Positions 17,006 to 25,317 are shown, numbered from the stretch's first letter. The stretch: DNA of 25,519 bases from Planctomycetota bacterium (GCA_016793305.1 JAEUHU010000275.1:1-25519); one strand, 5' to 3'. The notes: generated by a model not told the origin, from the letters alone. Made by a program: numbers and translations.

Positions 17006-17062
17006 GCGACTTCGGCGGATCGGCCCCGGCGAGCCGGCGATCCGCCGACTGCCGCGACTTCG
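17006..17062. repeat. Strong hairpin bracketed by 9-bp direct repeats in the tig-clpP gap
   Basis: The 10-nt arms CGGCGGATCG (17013-17022) and CGATCCGCCG (17038-17047) pair perfectly; inside them CCGG pairs with CCGG around the loop CGAG, after a 3-nt bulge GCC. The direct repeat GCGACTTCG occurs at 17006-17014 and again at 17054-17062. There is no U-run after the hairpin on the minus strand, so it is more likely an attenuator, RNA-processing or stability element, or a small REP-like repeat, than a full terminator. Confidence 0.6.
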
Positions 17063-17063
17063 A

Positions 17064-18377
17064 TCAACTGCCCTTCTTATCGACGATCTTGGCGTTCTCT
17101 CTGAGGAAATCACGCACCTTGCGCTCCAGCAGCGCCAGGCGCAGCTCGCCGAGCCGGTTCTCCCGTTCCAGGTGATCGCGCACCTGGGCGGCGGAGAACT
17201 GGACGTTCGGGTTGCTGTTCGCGAGCGCGATCGCGCGCAGTTCCCCCTCGATGTCGTTCTCGGTGACGAACAGCTTGTGCTGCTTGGCCACCGCCTCGAT
17301 CAGGAAGAACAGCCGCACGCGGCGCTCGGCGTCCTGATGGGCCTCGGCCTGCGATTCTTCCAGCTTCTTCTGGATCTCCTCGTCCTTGGCGCCGGCCTGC
17401 TGCATGCGCTGCGCCAGCGAGCCCAGCGCCGCTTGCTTCTGCTCCTCGACGAGCGACGGCGGCAGCGCGATCGCGTGGGCCTCGAGCAGCTTCTGCAGGG
17501 CTTGTTCCTCCTGGCGGCCCTTGCCGATGCGGGTCTTCTCCTGGCCGATGCGGGTCTTCAGGTCGGCGCGCAGTTCGGCGAGCGAGCCGAACTCGAGGCC
17601 CTTCGCCAGCTCTTCGTCGATCGGCGGAGGGGTCACGCGCAGCACTTCGGTGACCTTCGCCACGACCTTGCCTTCCTTGCCGCGCACGGCCTCCTTCTCG
17701 AAGTTCACCGGGAAGGTCACCGGCATCTCGAGGGTGTCGCCGGCCTTCACGCCGATCACGGCCTTGGCGTAGGCGCTCTCCTCGACGCCGTGCAGCGGCA
17801 GGCGCGTGTTGAGCTGGGCTCCGTTGCGCGTCATGACCTCCTTGCCCGAGGCGTCCAGGAAGCGGTAGTCGCACTTCAGGAAGTCGCCGTCGGCCGAAGC
17901 CTCGGTGGTGGGCTGGATCGTGCGCTTCTGGTGCACGATCTCCTTCAGGGCGTTGTCGACGTCTGCGTCGGTGGCGTCGCCCTCGTAGGCCTCGACCTCG
18001 AGGCCCTTGGCCCCCTTCAGCTCGAAGGCGGGGCGGATGTCGATCTTGGCGGTGAACTGCAGCTGCTGGCCCGGCTTGACCTCGAGCGAGTCGAAGTTGT
18101 CGATCGCGATGCGACCGACCGGGTTCAGCTCCTTGCTCTTGCAGGCTTCGCCGAAGAACCGGTTCAGCATCTGCTCCTTGGCCTCGGCGAGGATGCCGTT
18201 GCCGAAGCGCTTCTCGACCAGGCCGCGCGGCACCTTGCCCGGCCGGAAGCCCTTCATGTGGATCTGCTGCTGCGCCGACTGGAACATCCGGTCGAGGTGT
18301 TCGTTGACGAGCGTCGGCGGGACCGTGATGGTCAGGGAGCGGCTGCAGGGGCCGGTTTCGGCAACCTGGACTTCCAT
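17064..18377 (-). CDS. tig: Trigger factor
   Basis: 437-residue ribosome-associated chaperone that meets nascent chains at the tunnel exit. The ribosome-binding signature GFRPGKVP is at 43-50. The middle domain (about 150-245) corresponds to the FKBP-type prolyl isomerase fold ([19 protein letters not shown], then [12 protein letters not shown]). The C-terminal helical arms (250-437) are rich in Gln, Glu and Lys with long helices ([20 protein letters not shown]). Length is typical (about 430-450). It heads the tig-clpP-clpX-rlmN block, linking folding with degradation. Start ATG 18377 has no obvious ribosome binding site. Confidence 0.96.
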   Translation of the reverse strand: MEVQVAETGPCSRSLTITVPPTLVNEHLDRMFQSAQQQIHMKGFRPGKVPRGLVEKRFGNGILAEAKEQMLNRFFGEACKSKELNPVGRIAIDNFDSLEVKPGQQLQFTAKIDIRPAFELKGAKGLEVEAYEGDATDADVDNALKEIVHQKRTIQPTTEASADGDFLKCDYRFLDASGKEVMTRNGAQLNTRLPLHGVEESAYAKAVIGVKAGDTLEMPVTFPVNFEKEAVRGKEGKVVAKVTEVLRVTPPPIDEELAKGLEFGSLAELRADLKTRIGQEKTRIGKGRQEEQALQKLLEAHAIALPPSLVEEQKQAALGSLAQRMQQAGAKDEEIQKKLEESQAEAHQDAERRVRLFFLIEAVAKQHKLFVTENDIEGELRAIALANSNPNVQFSAAQVRDHLERENRLGELRLALLERKVRDFLRENAKIVDKKGS

Positions 18378-18414
18378 GGCGATGTCTGCGGGCTAGGCGG
18401 GCGTGGAAACGGGT

Positions 18415-18438
18415 CTCCGGACGCCGGTGGCGCCGGAG
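18415..18438. repeat. Hairpin upstream of tig
   Basis: CTCCGG (18415-18420) and CCGGAG (18433-18438) form a stem that continues, after a bulged A, with CGCC/GGCG around the loop GGT: 10 base pairs in all. It lies about 40 nt before the tig ATG on the minus strand and would be in the tig leader RNA. It could also be a weak terminator of the upstream HEAT-repeat gene, but the U-run after it is poor. Confidence 0.45.
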
Positions 18439-18452
18439 AAAAGGGGGCGAGC

Positions 18453-18481
18453 ATCTTGGCGTCGGGTTGCTGCAGGGTCAA
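18453..18481 (-). promoter_or_regulatory. Candidate sigma-70 promoter for tig
   Basis: On the minus strand TTGACC (18476-18481) is followed after 17 nt by CAAGAT (18453-18458), about 75 nt before the tig ATG. The -35 is strong, the -10 weak (three of six consensus bases). Confidence 0.35.
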
Positions 18482-18502
18482 GGCGACCTCGCAGGCTCTC
18501 TT

Positions 18503-18545
18503 GCGGCTCGTCGCCGAGCCGCGGGGCGACAGCGCTTCGGCGCTG
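18503..18545. terminator. Two adjacent hairpins after the HEAT-repeat gene
   Basis: GCGGCTCG/CGAGCCGC (18503-18522, 4-nt loop, 8 bp) and CAGCGC/GCGCTG (18530-18545, tetraloop TTCG or CGAA, 6 bp) lie 40-80 nt beyond the stop of the HEAT-repeat gene on the minus strand and upstream of the candidate tig promoter. They probably define the 3' end of that transcript, though neither has a U-tract. Confidence 0.4.
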
Positions 18546-18585
18546 GACCGTTCGCGGCCCGGGAGCGGCAGGCCCGCGCTCCGCG

Positions 18586-19875
18586 TCACTTCGTCTCGGT
18601 GGCGAGCTTGGCCAGGAAGGCCCGGACCTTCTCCTGCTGCAGGGTCTCGTGGAAGACCGGGTCGGTCTCGCCGATCGCTTCGATCTCCGCCACCGTCATC
18701 CCGGAGCTCTTCATCAGCTTGGTGAGGTTGACGACCCTCTTCTTGCGGGCCTCGCAGCGCATCATGCCGACGTGCGCCAGCCGGGCCATGCTGGCGGTGT
18801 CGCCGGCGTTGGTCAGGGCTCGCTCGAAGTCGGCGAGCGCCTCGGTGTAGTCCTCGGTGGCGAGGCCGATCTGGCCGCGCAGCTCGTAGAGGGCTGCTTC
18901 GGTGCGGCGCCCCGGCTTGCGAAGCTGTTCGTCCACCGCGCGGCGGAGCCGCGGCAGCCCGTTGCGGTCGCCCAGGGCCTGCAGGGTGAGTGCTGCCTGC
19001 AGGCCGAGGTGGTTGGTCTCGCCGCTGGTGATGATCTCGGTGAGGTTGCGCACGGTCGGTTCGTGATCGCGCGGGGCGATCGTCGCCAGCACCTCCACCA
19101 GTCGCTTGGTGTCGCGCCAGTTGGTGCGATCGCGCGCCAGCAGCGGCAGCAGGTCCCTGGTCACGGCCGCGTTCTCGCGCGTGGTCGCGGCGAAGAACTC
19201 GATGTAGCTCGGCAGCAGCTTGTTCTCCTTCTCGGCCAGCAGGGCCAAGCGGACCGTCTCGACCACGGCGTCGCTGCCGATCGCGGTGAGGCAGGTGAGG
19301 GCGTCGCTGCGCAGGTTGCGGTCGGCGGACGCGAGCATGGTCGCGACCTTCGGGGCGGCCGCGACCGAACGCTGTTCGCCGAGGGCGGCCAGCACGAGGC
19401 GTCTCGATTCGCCCTGGGTGTGGTCGATCCACTCGGCTAGCAGCGGGCCGGCGGCGGGCACGGCAACACGGCCGAGCAATCGGATCGCCTCGTTGCGGGC
19501 GGTCTCGTTGCCGCAGGTGACGAACTCGACGAGGCAGCCGAAGTGATCGGTCAGGTCGAACTGCTGCAGGGCGAGGCGACAGTTGGCGGCCAGATGCCGG
19601 TTGGCGTCGTTCTGCTGGGCCGGGTGCAGGCGTTCGAGCAGTTCGGGCACGACGTCCGGTCCCAGTTCGACGACCGCCGCGATGCGCGGCTGCAGCGACA
19701 CCTTGTTGGCCTCGTATTCGGCGCTCAGGTCGGCCAGGAACGGTTCGAGCAGTTTCGGCCGCTGCTGGGCCCGTTCGGCTCGCTGGTGGGCGATCTTCGC
19801 GGCCTCCGCGAGCGGAGCCTGGGCAGTGGCCGCTGCGAGCAGCACGAACGACAGGACGGAGCACCGGAGCCGCAT
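18586..19875 (-). CDS. Secreted HEAT-repeat/TPR-like protein of unknown function
   Basis: 429 residues. The N-terminus (MRLRCSVLSFVLLAAATAQA) is a clear signal peptide with likely cleavage after AQA. The rest is almost all helical. HEAT-like repeats run from about 60 to 320, with recurring patterns such as ARNEAIRLLGRVAVPAAGPL, SRRLVLAALGEQRSVAAAPK and LRSDALTCLTAIGSDAVVE. A TPR-like segment follows at about 330-385 (EAALYELRGQIGLATEDYTE). No catalytic motif is visible, so it is probably a scaffold or binding protein outside the cytoplasmic membrane. Start ATG 19875 is supported by a -10-like box 6 nt upstream. It is divergent from mnmG and is followed by hairpins before tig, so it is probably a single-gene unit. 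Confidence 0.8.
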   Translation of the reverse strand: MRLRCSVLSFVLLAAATAQAPLAEAAKIAHQRAERAQQRPKLLEPFLADLSAEYEANKVSLQPRIAAVVELGPDVVPELLERLHPAQQNDANRHLAANCRLALQQFDLTDHFGCLVEFVTCGNETARNEAIRLLGRVAVPAAGPLLAEWIDHTQGESRRLVLAALGEQRSVAAAPKVATMLASADRNLRSDALTCLTAIGSDAVVETVRLALLAEKENKLLPSYIEFFAATTRENAAVTRDLLPLLARDRTNWRDTKRLVEVLATIAPRDHEPTVRNLTEIITSGETNHLGLQAALTLQALGDRNGLPRLRRAVDEQLRKPGRRTEAALYELRGQIGLATEDYTEALADFERALTNAGDTASMARLAHVGMMRCEARKKRVVNLTKLMKSSGMTVAEIEAIGETDPVFHETLQQEKVRAFLAKLATETK

Positions 19876-19881
19876 GCCTCC

Positions 19882-19909
19882 AGTCTAGGAACGGCGCCTC
19901 GACCCGCAA
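19882..19909 (-). promoter_or_regulatory. Promoter candidate TTGCGG-N16-TAGACT
   Basis: On the minus strand TTGCGG (19904-19909) and TAGACT (19882-19887) are separated by 16 nt. The -10 ends 6 nt before the ATG at 19875, which predicts a leaderless transcript. Confidence 0.5.
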
Positions 19910-20111
19910 CGGCGCACGTTCAGTCGGCGGTCGGGCCGGGCCGATGCAGGCGGCATGTGGACCTACGTGCTGCGTCACCGGCTGCTGCTGCGCGCCATCT
20001 ACGCCCGCTCGGCCCCGGTGTCCTGAGCGGGGTGCGCGGCACGGGCGGTTGCGGCCAGCGCCAGCTGGTGCCCCCTTGCCTCGTGTCGGGAGGCCGCGTA
20101 GCGATGCGCGG
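19910..20111. other. Divergent intergenic region before mnmG
   Basis: About 200 bp between the HEAT-gene promoter and the mnmG start. It holds a weak promoter-like pair TTGCCT (20076-20081), 17 nt, TAGCGA (20099-20104), ending 7 nt before the mnmG GTG. A 23-codon open frame (19955-20026) begins MWTYVLRHRLLLR but has no ribosome binding site or promoter and is not called as a gene. Nothing else recognised. Confidence 0.3.
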
Positions 20112-21920
20112 GTGACGCGAGACTTCGACGTGATCGTGGTGGGTGGTGGCCATGCCGGTGTGGAGGCCGCCAGTGCCGCAGCGCGACTAGGCGGACGCAC
20201 GGCGATGGTCGTGCTCGACCCGGCCGCGATCGGCCGCATGTCTTGCAACCCCGCCATCGGCGGGCTGGCGAAAGGCCAGTTGGTGCGCGAAGTGGATGCG
20301 CTCGGCGGCGAGATGGCGCTGGTCACCGACCAGACGGGCATCCAGTTCCGCATGTTGAACACGAGCAAGGGGCCGGCGGTACGTTCGCCGCGGGCGCAGT
20401 GCGATCGCGCGGCCTACAACCGGGCGATGGTGGCGCGGGTGCTGTCGCGCCCGAACCTGACGGTGGTCGCCGGCGAGGCGGTCGCCCTGCGGCGCAGCGC
20501 CGACGGCGGTGCCGTCGACGGCATCGTGTTGCAGGACGGCACGGTGCTGCACGCGCCGGCCGTGGTGCTGACCACCGGCACGTTCCTGGGTGGACGGCTG
20601 TTCGCCGGGGCGTGGGAACAGCCCGGTGGTCGGCACGGGGAAGCGGCCGCTGCCCGCATCAGCGAGTCGCTGCGCGCGTGCGGCATCCGGCTCGGTCGGC
20701 ACAAGACCGGCACGCCGCCGCGGCTGTCGCGCGCGTCGATCGACTTCGATCGGCTCGAGCTGCAGCCCGGTGACGACCCGCCGCAGCCGTTCTCGTTCCG
20801 CACCGCCCGCATCGAACAGCCGCAGCTGCCGTGCTGGCTGACGCGCACCACCGAGGCGACGCACGCGCTGATCCGCGCCAATGCGCACCACTCGCCGATG
20901 TTCCAGGGGCGCATCCAGGGCACCGGGCCGCGCTACTGCCCGAGCGTCGAGGACAAGGTGGTGCGCTTCGCCGACCAGGACTCGCATCCGGTGTTCCTGG
21001 AGCCGGAAGGGCGCGACACCGACGAGATCTACCCGAACGGCGTCAGCACCAGCCTGCCGGCCGAGGTGCAGCTGGCGTTCCTGCGCACGATCCCCGGCCT
21101 CGAGCGGGTCGAGATGCTGCGCCCGGGCTACGCGGTCGAATACGACTACGTGCTCACCGATCAGCTGCGCGGCGACCTGCAGATCGCCGGAGTGCGTGGT
21201 CTGTTCGCCGCAGGCCAGATCAACGGCACCAGCGGCTACGAAGAGGCGGCGGGCCAGGGGCTGGTGGCCGGGCTGAACGCGGCTCGCTTCGCGCGTGGCC
21301 AGGAGCCGCACGTGTTCGACCGCGCCAGCGCCTATCTCGGCGTGATGGTCGACGACCTGTGCCGGGTGAATCCGACCGAGCCGTACCGGATGTTCACCAG
21401 TCGCGCCGAGTTCCGCCTGCTGCTGCGCAGCGACAACGCCGACCGCCGGCTGACTCCGATCGGTGAGCGACTCGGCCTCGTCGACCGGGCGCAGGCAGCC
21501 GTGGTGGAACAGAAGGAAAGGCGCATCGCCGCCGCCCGCCGTTGGCTCGACCTGCAGCGCCACGACGGGCGCACGTTGGCCGAGTGGTTGCGCCGTCCCG
21601 AGGTCGGGACCGCGGAGCTGCTGGCGTGGGACGACACCCTGCGCGGCATGGCGCTCGCTGCGGCGGAACTCGCCGAACTCGAGGCCGAGGTGAAGTACGC
21701 GGGCTACATCGATCGCCAGGCGATGGAGGTCGAACGCCTGCGTCGCATGGAGCAGCGGCGCATCCCCGAGTCGTTCGACTACGCGGCGATTCCCGGGCTC
21801 AGCAACGAAGCGCGCGCCCGGCTCGTGCAACGTCGGCCGTTGACGCTCGGCGAAGCGTCGCGAGTGGCCGGTGTGCGCCAAGCCGACGTGCAGCTGCTGC
21901 TGGTGAAGCTCGGCCGCTGA
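20112..21920 (+). CDS. mnmG: tRNA uridine-5-carboxymethylaminomethyl modification enzyme MnmG (GidA)
   Basis: 602-residue FAD enzyme that, with the GTPase MnmE, installs the (carboxymethyl)aminomethyl group on the wobble uridine of certain tRNAs. The dinucleotide-binding motif is VIVVGGGHAG (7-16). Signature blocks are MSCNPAIGGLAKGQLVREVD (about 43-62), GPRYCPSVEDK (about 275-285) and AAGQINGTSGYEEAAGQG (about 368-385). The C-terminal helical MnmE/tRNA-binding domain includes YAGYIDRQ and RIPESFDYAAIPGLS. Start GTG 20112 is chosen because the FAD motif must lie near the N-terminus; the frame remains open upstream without family-like sequence. Length is slightly below the E. coli protein (629). 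The stop codon lies within a 13-nt tandem duplication. Confidence 0.96.
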   Translation: MTRDFDVIVVGGGHAGVEAASAAARLGGRTAMVVLDPAAIGRMSCNPAIGGLAKGQLVREVDALGGEMALVTDQTGIQFRMLNTSKGPAVRSPRAQCDRAAYNRAMVARVLSRPNLTVVAGEAVALRRSADGGAVDGIVLQDGTVLHAPAVVLTTGTFLGGRLFAGAWEQPGGRHGEAAAARISESLRACGIRLGRHKTGTPPRLSRASIDFDRLELQPGDDPPQPFSFRTARIEQPQLPCWLTRTTEATHALIRANAHHSPMFQGRIQGTGPRYCPSVEDKVVRFADQDSHPVFLEPEGRDTDEIYPNGVSTSLPAEVQLAFLRTIPGLERVEMLRPGYAVEYDYVLTDQLRGDLQIAGVRGLFAAGQINGTSGYEEAAGQGLVAGLNAARFARGQEPHVFDRASAYLGVMVDDLCRVNPTEPYRMFTSRAEFRLLLRSDNADRRLTPIGERLGLVDRAQAAVVEQKERRIAAARRWLDLQRHDGRTLAEWLRRPEVGTAELLAWDDTLRGMALAAAELAELEAEVKYAGYIDRQAMEVERLRRMEQRRIPESFDYAAIPGLSNEARARLVQRRPLTLGEASRVAGVRQADVQLLLVKLGR

Positions 21921-21935
21921 ACCTCGGCCGCTGAA
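21909..21935. repeat. 13-nt direct duplication over the mnmG stop codon
   Basis: CTCGGCCGCTGAA occurs at 21909-21921 and again at 21923-21935, separated by one C. The first copy encodes the last residues (Leu-Gly-Arg) and the stop. It looks like a recent short duplication and does not alter the protein. Confidence 0.7.
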
Positions 21936-21999
21936 ACCCGGCACGGCGGTCGGTGTCGCGAAGATCGCGGCGCGGAACCACTGGCCGCACTCACCGGAC

Positions 22000-22581
22000 T
22001 CACATCTGCAGCACGGCCTTGATGAGTCCCTCGGTGTCGCCGGCGGCGTTGCCGCTGCGGCGTACCTTGTCGACCTTCTCGCGCGCGTCCTTCTCGCTGT
22101 AACCGAGCGTGACCAGGGCGGCGATCGCGTCGTCGGCGGTCTGGCTCGGCAGGGGCCGGTCTCCAGTGGTCGGCAGGTCGAGCTTCTGCATCGCGTCGCG
22201 CAGCTCGAGGCACAAGCGCTCGGCGGTCTTCTGGCCGACGCCCTTCACCGCCTTCAGCGCCGCCGTGTCGCCGCGGGCGATGGCCATGGCCAGGTCGTGC
22301 GGGGCGAACACGCTCAGCAGGGAGAGGGCCAGCGACGGGCCGACGCCGCTGACGGCCAGCAGCTTCTTCGCCAGTTCGCGCTCGGCGCGCGTCGCGAAGC
22401 CGAGCAGCGACGGCGTGCCGTCGACCACGTGCAGGATCGTGAACACCTGGCTGGTGGCGCCGACCTTCAGCTCGGTCGCCGAGCTCAGGCTGATGCGCAG
22501 CTCGTAGCCCACGCCACCGCAGCGCACGACGGCGCGCGAGGCGCTCTTCTCGACGACGTCCCCGAGCAGGTGGTCGTACAT
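22000..22581 (-). CDS. ruvA: Holliday junction branch migration protein RuvA
   Basis: 193-residue DNA-binding protein that grips four-way junctions and loads the RuvB motor. Domain I (1-63) is the OB fold with GGVGYELRISL near the start and LHVVDGTPSLLGF at 50-62. Domain II (about 68-130) contains the two helix-hairpin-helix motifs: LAVSGVGPSLALSLLS and LKAVKGVGQKTAERLCLEL. Domain III (about 148-193) is the RuvB-contacting three-helix domain (DDAIAALVTLGYSEKDAREKVD). Length is normal (about 190-205). It starts 25 nt after the TPR/alpha-CTD gene on the same strand and probably shares its transcript. ruvB and ruvC are not in the window. Confidence 0.95.
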   Translation of the reverse strand: MYDHLLGDVVEKSASRAVVRCGGVGYELRISLSSATELKVGATSQVFTILHVVDGTPSLLGFATRAERELAKKLLAVSGVGPSLALSLLSVFAPHDLAMAIARGDTAALKAVKGVGQKTAERLCLELRDAMQKLDLPTTGDRPLPSQTADDAIAALVTLGYSEKDAREKVDKVRRSGNAAGDTEGLIKAVLQM

Positions 22582-22606
22582 GCGCGCGGGTCCACCAGGG
22601 CGGCGA

Positions 22607-23923
22607 TCAGCCGCGCAGCGACAGGCCGAACTCGTCGAGCTTGGTCTTGATCTCGTTCAGCGAGGTCTGGCCGAAGTTCGGGCAGGCCAGCAGCTCGGCC
22701 TCGGTCTTCTGCGCCAGGTCGCCGATCGTGCGGATCTTCAGCAGGTCGACGATGCGGCGGCTGCGCACCGACAGGTCGAGCTCGCTGATCGGACGGCGCG
22801 ACGGGTCCGGGCTGTTCGGGTCCGGCTGCTCTTCGGCGCGCACGGCGGGCTCGGTCATCTCGCCGAGGTCCTTGCTCATCAGCTCGTCGGCGGTCATGCC
22901 GAGGCGGAGGCCCTTGTTCTTCAGGATCTCCTTGATCTCGGTCAACGACGTCTCGCCGAAGTTCTTGTAGCTGAGCAGCTCGGCCTCGGTCTTCTTGACC
23001 AGGTCGCCGAGGGTCCGGATGTTCATCTTCGCGAGGCAGTTGCGCGAGCGGACCGACAGCTCGAAGTCGTTGATCGGCGTGCGCAGCAGCTTGTTGCGCT
23101 TGTCGTCGCGGCGCTCCTGGTCCTCGTCGTAGTACATGTTCAGCGCGGCGGCCGCATCGCGGCGATACAGGCGTGCGCGCGCGTTGTCCGGGTTCGCCTG
23201 CAGCGCCAGGTCGAAGCACTGCATGGCGCGACGGTAGTTGCCCATGTCCTCGTAGAGGATGCCGAGGTTCACGACGCAGGCGACGTTGACCGGCGGCGAC
23301 ATCAACGCGCGTTCGTACAGCTCGCGCGCCTCTTCGTCTTCGCCGCGCAAGTCGACGTTGACCGCGAGGCGGAACAGCGCCTGCTTGTGGTTCTGGTCGG
23401 CGACGAGCACCTCGTCGTAGTGGGCGATCGCCGTGTCGATGTCGTGGTCGAGTTCGGCGACGCGGCCGGCGAAGTACTTCTGGTCGAGTGGCGACAGCTG
23501 GGCGCGGCACTTCGCGAATTCGGCGGTGAGACGCTCCCGATCGCCGGCGTGGTCCAGGGCGCGCAGCCAGACCAGCGCCTGGCCCGGGTCGCGTTCCCGT
23601 TGGGAGAGCAGCTTGGCGGCGTCGTCCAGGTTGCCGAGGGCGGCTTGGCTCGCGGCGAGGCACAAGGCGACGACCGGGTTGCCCTTGTCGGCTGACAGCA
23701 GCGGCACGGCATCGGCGTGGCGGCCGAGCGCCCAGAGGGCGATACCCCTGGCGGTGCCCTTGGCGCGGGGATCCTGCAGCCAGTCGCGCAGCTCCTGCAG
23801 AGAGTCGACCGACTGGAACACGGCCGCGCGGAAAGCATCGAGCTTGGTCGGCGTGATGTCGCCGGACAGCAGCGAGGCGGGGTCGAGCGAAGGGATGGGG
23901 GCGTTCGTGACCGTGTCCGTCAT
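22607..23923 (-). CDS. TPR protein with two tandem RNA polymerase alpha-CTD domains
   Basis: 438 residues, predicted cytoplasmic. Residues about 55-260 are TPR-like helical repeats (ARGIALWALGRHADAVPLLS; VVNLGILYEDMGNYRRAMQC). Two copies of the RNA polymerase alpha C-terminal domain follow, at about 279-343 and 377-437. Copy 1 (NDFELSVRSRNCLAKMNIRT, then FGETSLTEIKEIL) keeps Arg292, Asn295, Cys296, Leu297, Gly323, Ser326 and Glu329, equivalent to E. coli alpha R265, N268, C269, L270, G296, S299 and E302, but K271 and K298 are replaced by Ala and Thr. Copy 2 keeps Arg387, Gly418, Ser421 and Glu424 but has Arg390 at the N268 position. There is no alpha N-terminal assembly domain, so it is not RpoA. 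It may bind AT-rich promoter DNA or polymerase and use the TPRs to recruit a partner. It has a good sigma-70 promoter and precedes ruvA by 25 nt. Confidence 0.88.
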   Translation of the reverse strand: MTDTVTNAPIPSLDPASLLSGDITPTKLDAFRAAVFQSVDSLQELRDWLQDPRAKGTARGIALWALGRHADAVPLLSADKGNPVVALCLAASQAALGNLDDAAKLLSQRERDPGQALVWLRALDHAGDRERLTAEFAKCRAQLSPLDQKYFAGRVAELDHDIDTAIAHYDEVLVADQNHKQALFRLAVNVDLRGEDEEARELYERALMSPPVNVACVVNLGILYEDMGNYRRAMQCFDLALQANPDNARARLYRRDAAAALNMYYDEDQERRDDKRNKLLRTPINDFELSVRSRNCLAKMNIRTLGDLVKKTEAELLSYKNFGETSLTEIKEILKNKGLRLGMTADELMSKDLGEMTEPAVRAEEQPDPNSPDPSRRPISELDLSVRSRRIVDLLKIRTIGDLAQKTEAELLACPNFGQTSLNEIKTKLDEFGLSLRG

Positions 23924-23998
23924 CGTGATCGTGCGTCGCGGGGAACTGGCTGGCGCGCGAGTTGCTGGCCGCTGCCTGGTTCCGCAAAAGGGGCGGGC

Positions 23999-24028
23999 AG
24001 ACTAGGGCCTCGGCCGGGTGGCGGTCAA
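23999..24028 (-). promoter_or_regulatory. Sigma-70 promoter for the TPR/alpha-CTD-ruvA unit
   Basis: TTGACC (24023-24028) and TAGTCT (23999-24004) on the minus strand with an 18-nt spacer. The -35 overlaps the stop codon of the upstream glycosyltransferase gene. It predicts a leader of about 70 nt before the ATG at 23923, in contrast to the start-proximal promoters elsewhere in the window. Confidence 0.6.
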
Positions 24029-25317
24029 GTTGTCTGGTGCACTCGTGGGTCGGTCTTTGCTTCCCGGTAGACCGCGACCAGGTCGGCCGCCATGGCCGCG
24101 AAGCCCCGGGCGAGCGGGCGGCAGTGTCGGGCCATGCGCACGACTTCCTCGCGGCAGGCCCCGAGCTGATGCAGGGCCTCGCGCCAGGCGGGAACGTCGC
24201 CCGGCGGCAGCACCCGGCCGGCGGTCCCGTCGACCACGGCGTCCTGCAGCCCTCCGACGGCGCTGACCAGCACGGGGCGACCAGCGGCCAGGGCTTCGCG
24301 CACCGTGAGGCCGAACGCTTCGTGCCAGAGCGCCGGGGCCGCCAGCACGTCGATGCCAGCCAGCAGCGTCGGCAGTTCGCCGAGGCCGTAGGGCCCGTGG
24401 TAGTGCACCGCACTGCCGGGCTGCAGTCTGGCGAAGCAGCGGTTCGCGTAGCTCTCGTCGCCGTGGTAGGGGACGACGTTGCCGTGCACGTGCAGTTCGG
24501 CCATCCCGGGCGGCAGGCCGGCCATGGCGTCGAGCAGCACGTGCAGTCCCTTGCTCGGCATCACCGTGCCGAGGTAGCCGATGCGCAAGGGGCCGGGGCC
24601 GGCGGCCGGCGGCGCGAGGTCGTGCAGCGGCTCGGTGTCGACGCCGTTCTCGACCACGACGAATCGCTCGCGGGCGACACCGAGCTCGGTGAACGGCGGG
24701 ATCGCGCGAGCGCTCGGCACCACCAGCCGGCTCGCCAAGGCCAACGTCGCCAGCGCGTTGGCGTGCACGCGGGCGACCTCCTGCGGCCCCCGGCCGTCGC
24801 CGAGCCACCATGGGAAGGTCTTCTGGAGGCACTCCGAGCAGCGCGGGATGGTCGCCGCGGTGCACGCTTCGCCGCGGTGGTGGAACATCTGCCCGCGCGG
24901 GCAGAACAGCCAGTAGTCGTGCAGGGTGAGCACGACGGGCACCCGGTGGTCGACCAGGGCGCGTACGGCGTCGGTCGACATGCCGGTCAGGTGGTGCACG
25001 TGGGCGACGTCGAACTGCACACCGGCAGCGGCCCGCGCCGCGAGGAACGCCGCCATCGCGGCCGCCATCGGCTCACAGCGGTAGATGTCGGCCAGCGCGT
25101 GCACGTTCTCCCAGCGGTAGGCGACGCGGTGGATGCGCGGCTGGTCACCAGGCAGGGTGATCCACTGCCCTTGCTCCGTACCGGGCAAGTGGGCGCGCGC
25201 GAAGATCTCGACGTCGTGGCCGGCACGGACCAGCGCCTTGGCTAGGCCGTCGACGTGTTGTTCGACGCCGCCCACGCTGTCGGGCGGCAGGCCGTGGCAC
25301 ACCAGCAGGATCCGCAT
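24025..25317 (-). CDS. GT4-family glycosyltransferase
   Basis: 430-residue GT-B fold retaining glycosyltransferase. The N-terminal acceptor domain begins MRILLVCHGLPPDSVGGVEQHV with the usual Gly-Gly-x-E pattern. The donor domain has LRIGYLGTVMPSKGLHVLLDA (244-264) and the E-x7-E nucleotide-sugar motif HEAFGLTVREA (Glu333, Glu341). A four-cysteine cluster (Cys139, Cys152, Cys160, Cys163, from HDYWLFCPRG to CSEC) is found in a subset of GT4 enzymes and may bind metal. No transmembrane segment. The sugar and acceptor cannot be told; an envelope polysaccharide or lipid glycan is likely. Start ATG 25317 is chosen because the Rossmann strand begins there; the frame is open for 28 codons upstream. 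It is divergent from rpmH. Confidence 0.92.
   Translation of the reverse strand: MRILLVCHGLPPDSVGGVEQHVDGLAKALVRAGHDVEIFARAHLPGTEQGQWITLPGDQPRIHRVAYRWENVHALADIYRCEPMAAAMAAFLAARAAAGVQFDVAHVHHLTGMSTDAVRALVDHRVPVVLTLHDYWLFCPRGQMFHHRGEACTAATIPRCSECLQKTFPWWLGDGRGPQEVARVHANALATLALASRLVVPSARAIPPFTELGVARERFVVVENGVDTEPLHDLAPPAAGPGPLRIGYLGTVMPSKGLHVLLDAMAGLPPGMAELHVHGNVVPYHGDESYANRCFARLQPGSAVHYHGPYGLGELPTLLAGIDVLAAPALWHEAFGLTVREALAAGRPVLVSAVGGLQDAVVDGTAGRVLPPGDVPAWREALHQLGACREEVVRMARHCRPLARGFAAMAADLVAVYREAKTDPRVHQTT

Noticed and set aside
19955..20026. 23-codon open frame MWTYVLRHRLLLR... upstream of mnmG
   Set aside because: No ribosome binding site or promoter-like box in front of it, no recognised family, and such short frames are common by chance.
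19944..20111. In-frame N-terminal extension of mnmG
   Set aside because: The FAD motif must be close to the N-terminus in this family; the extension is Cys/Arg/Pro-rich without family-like sequence.
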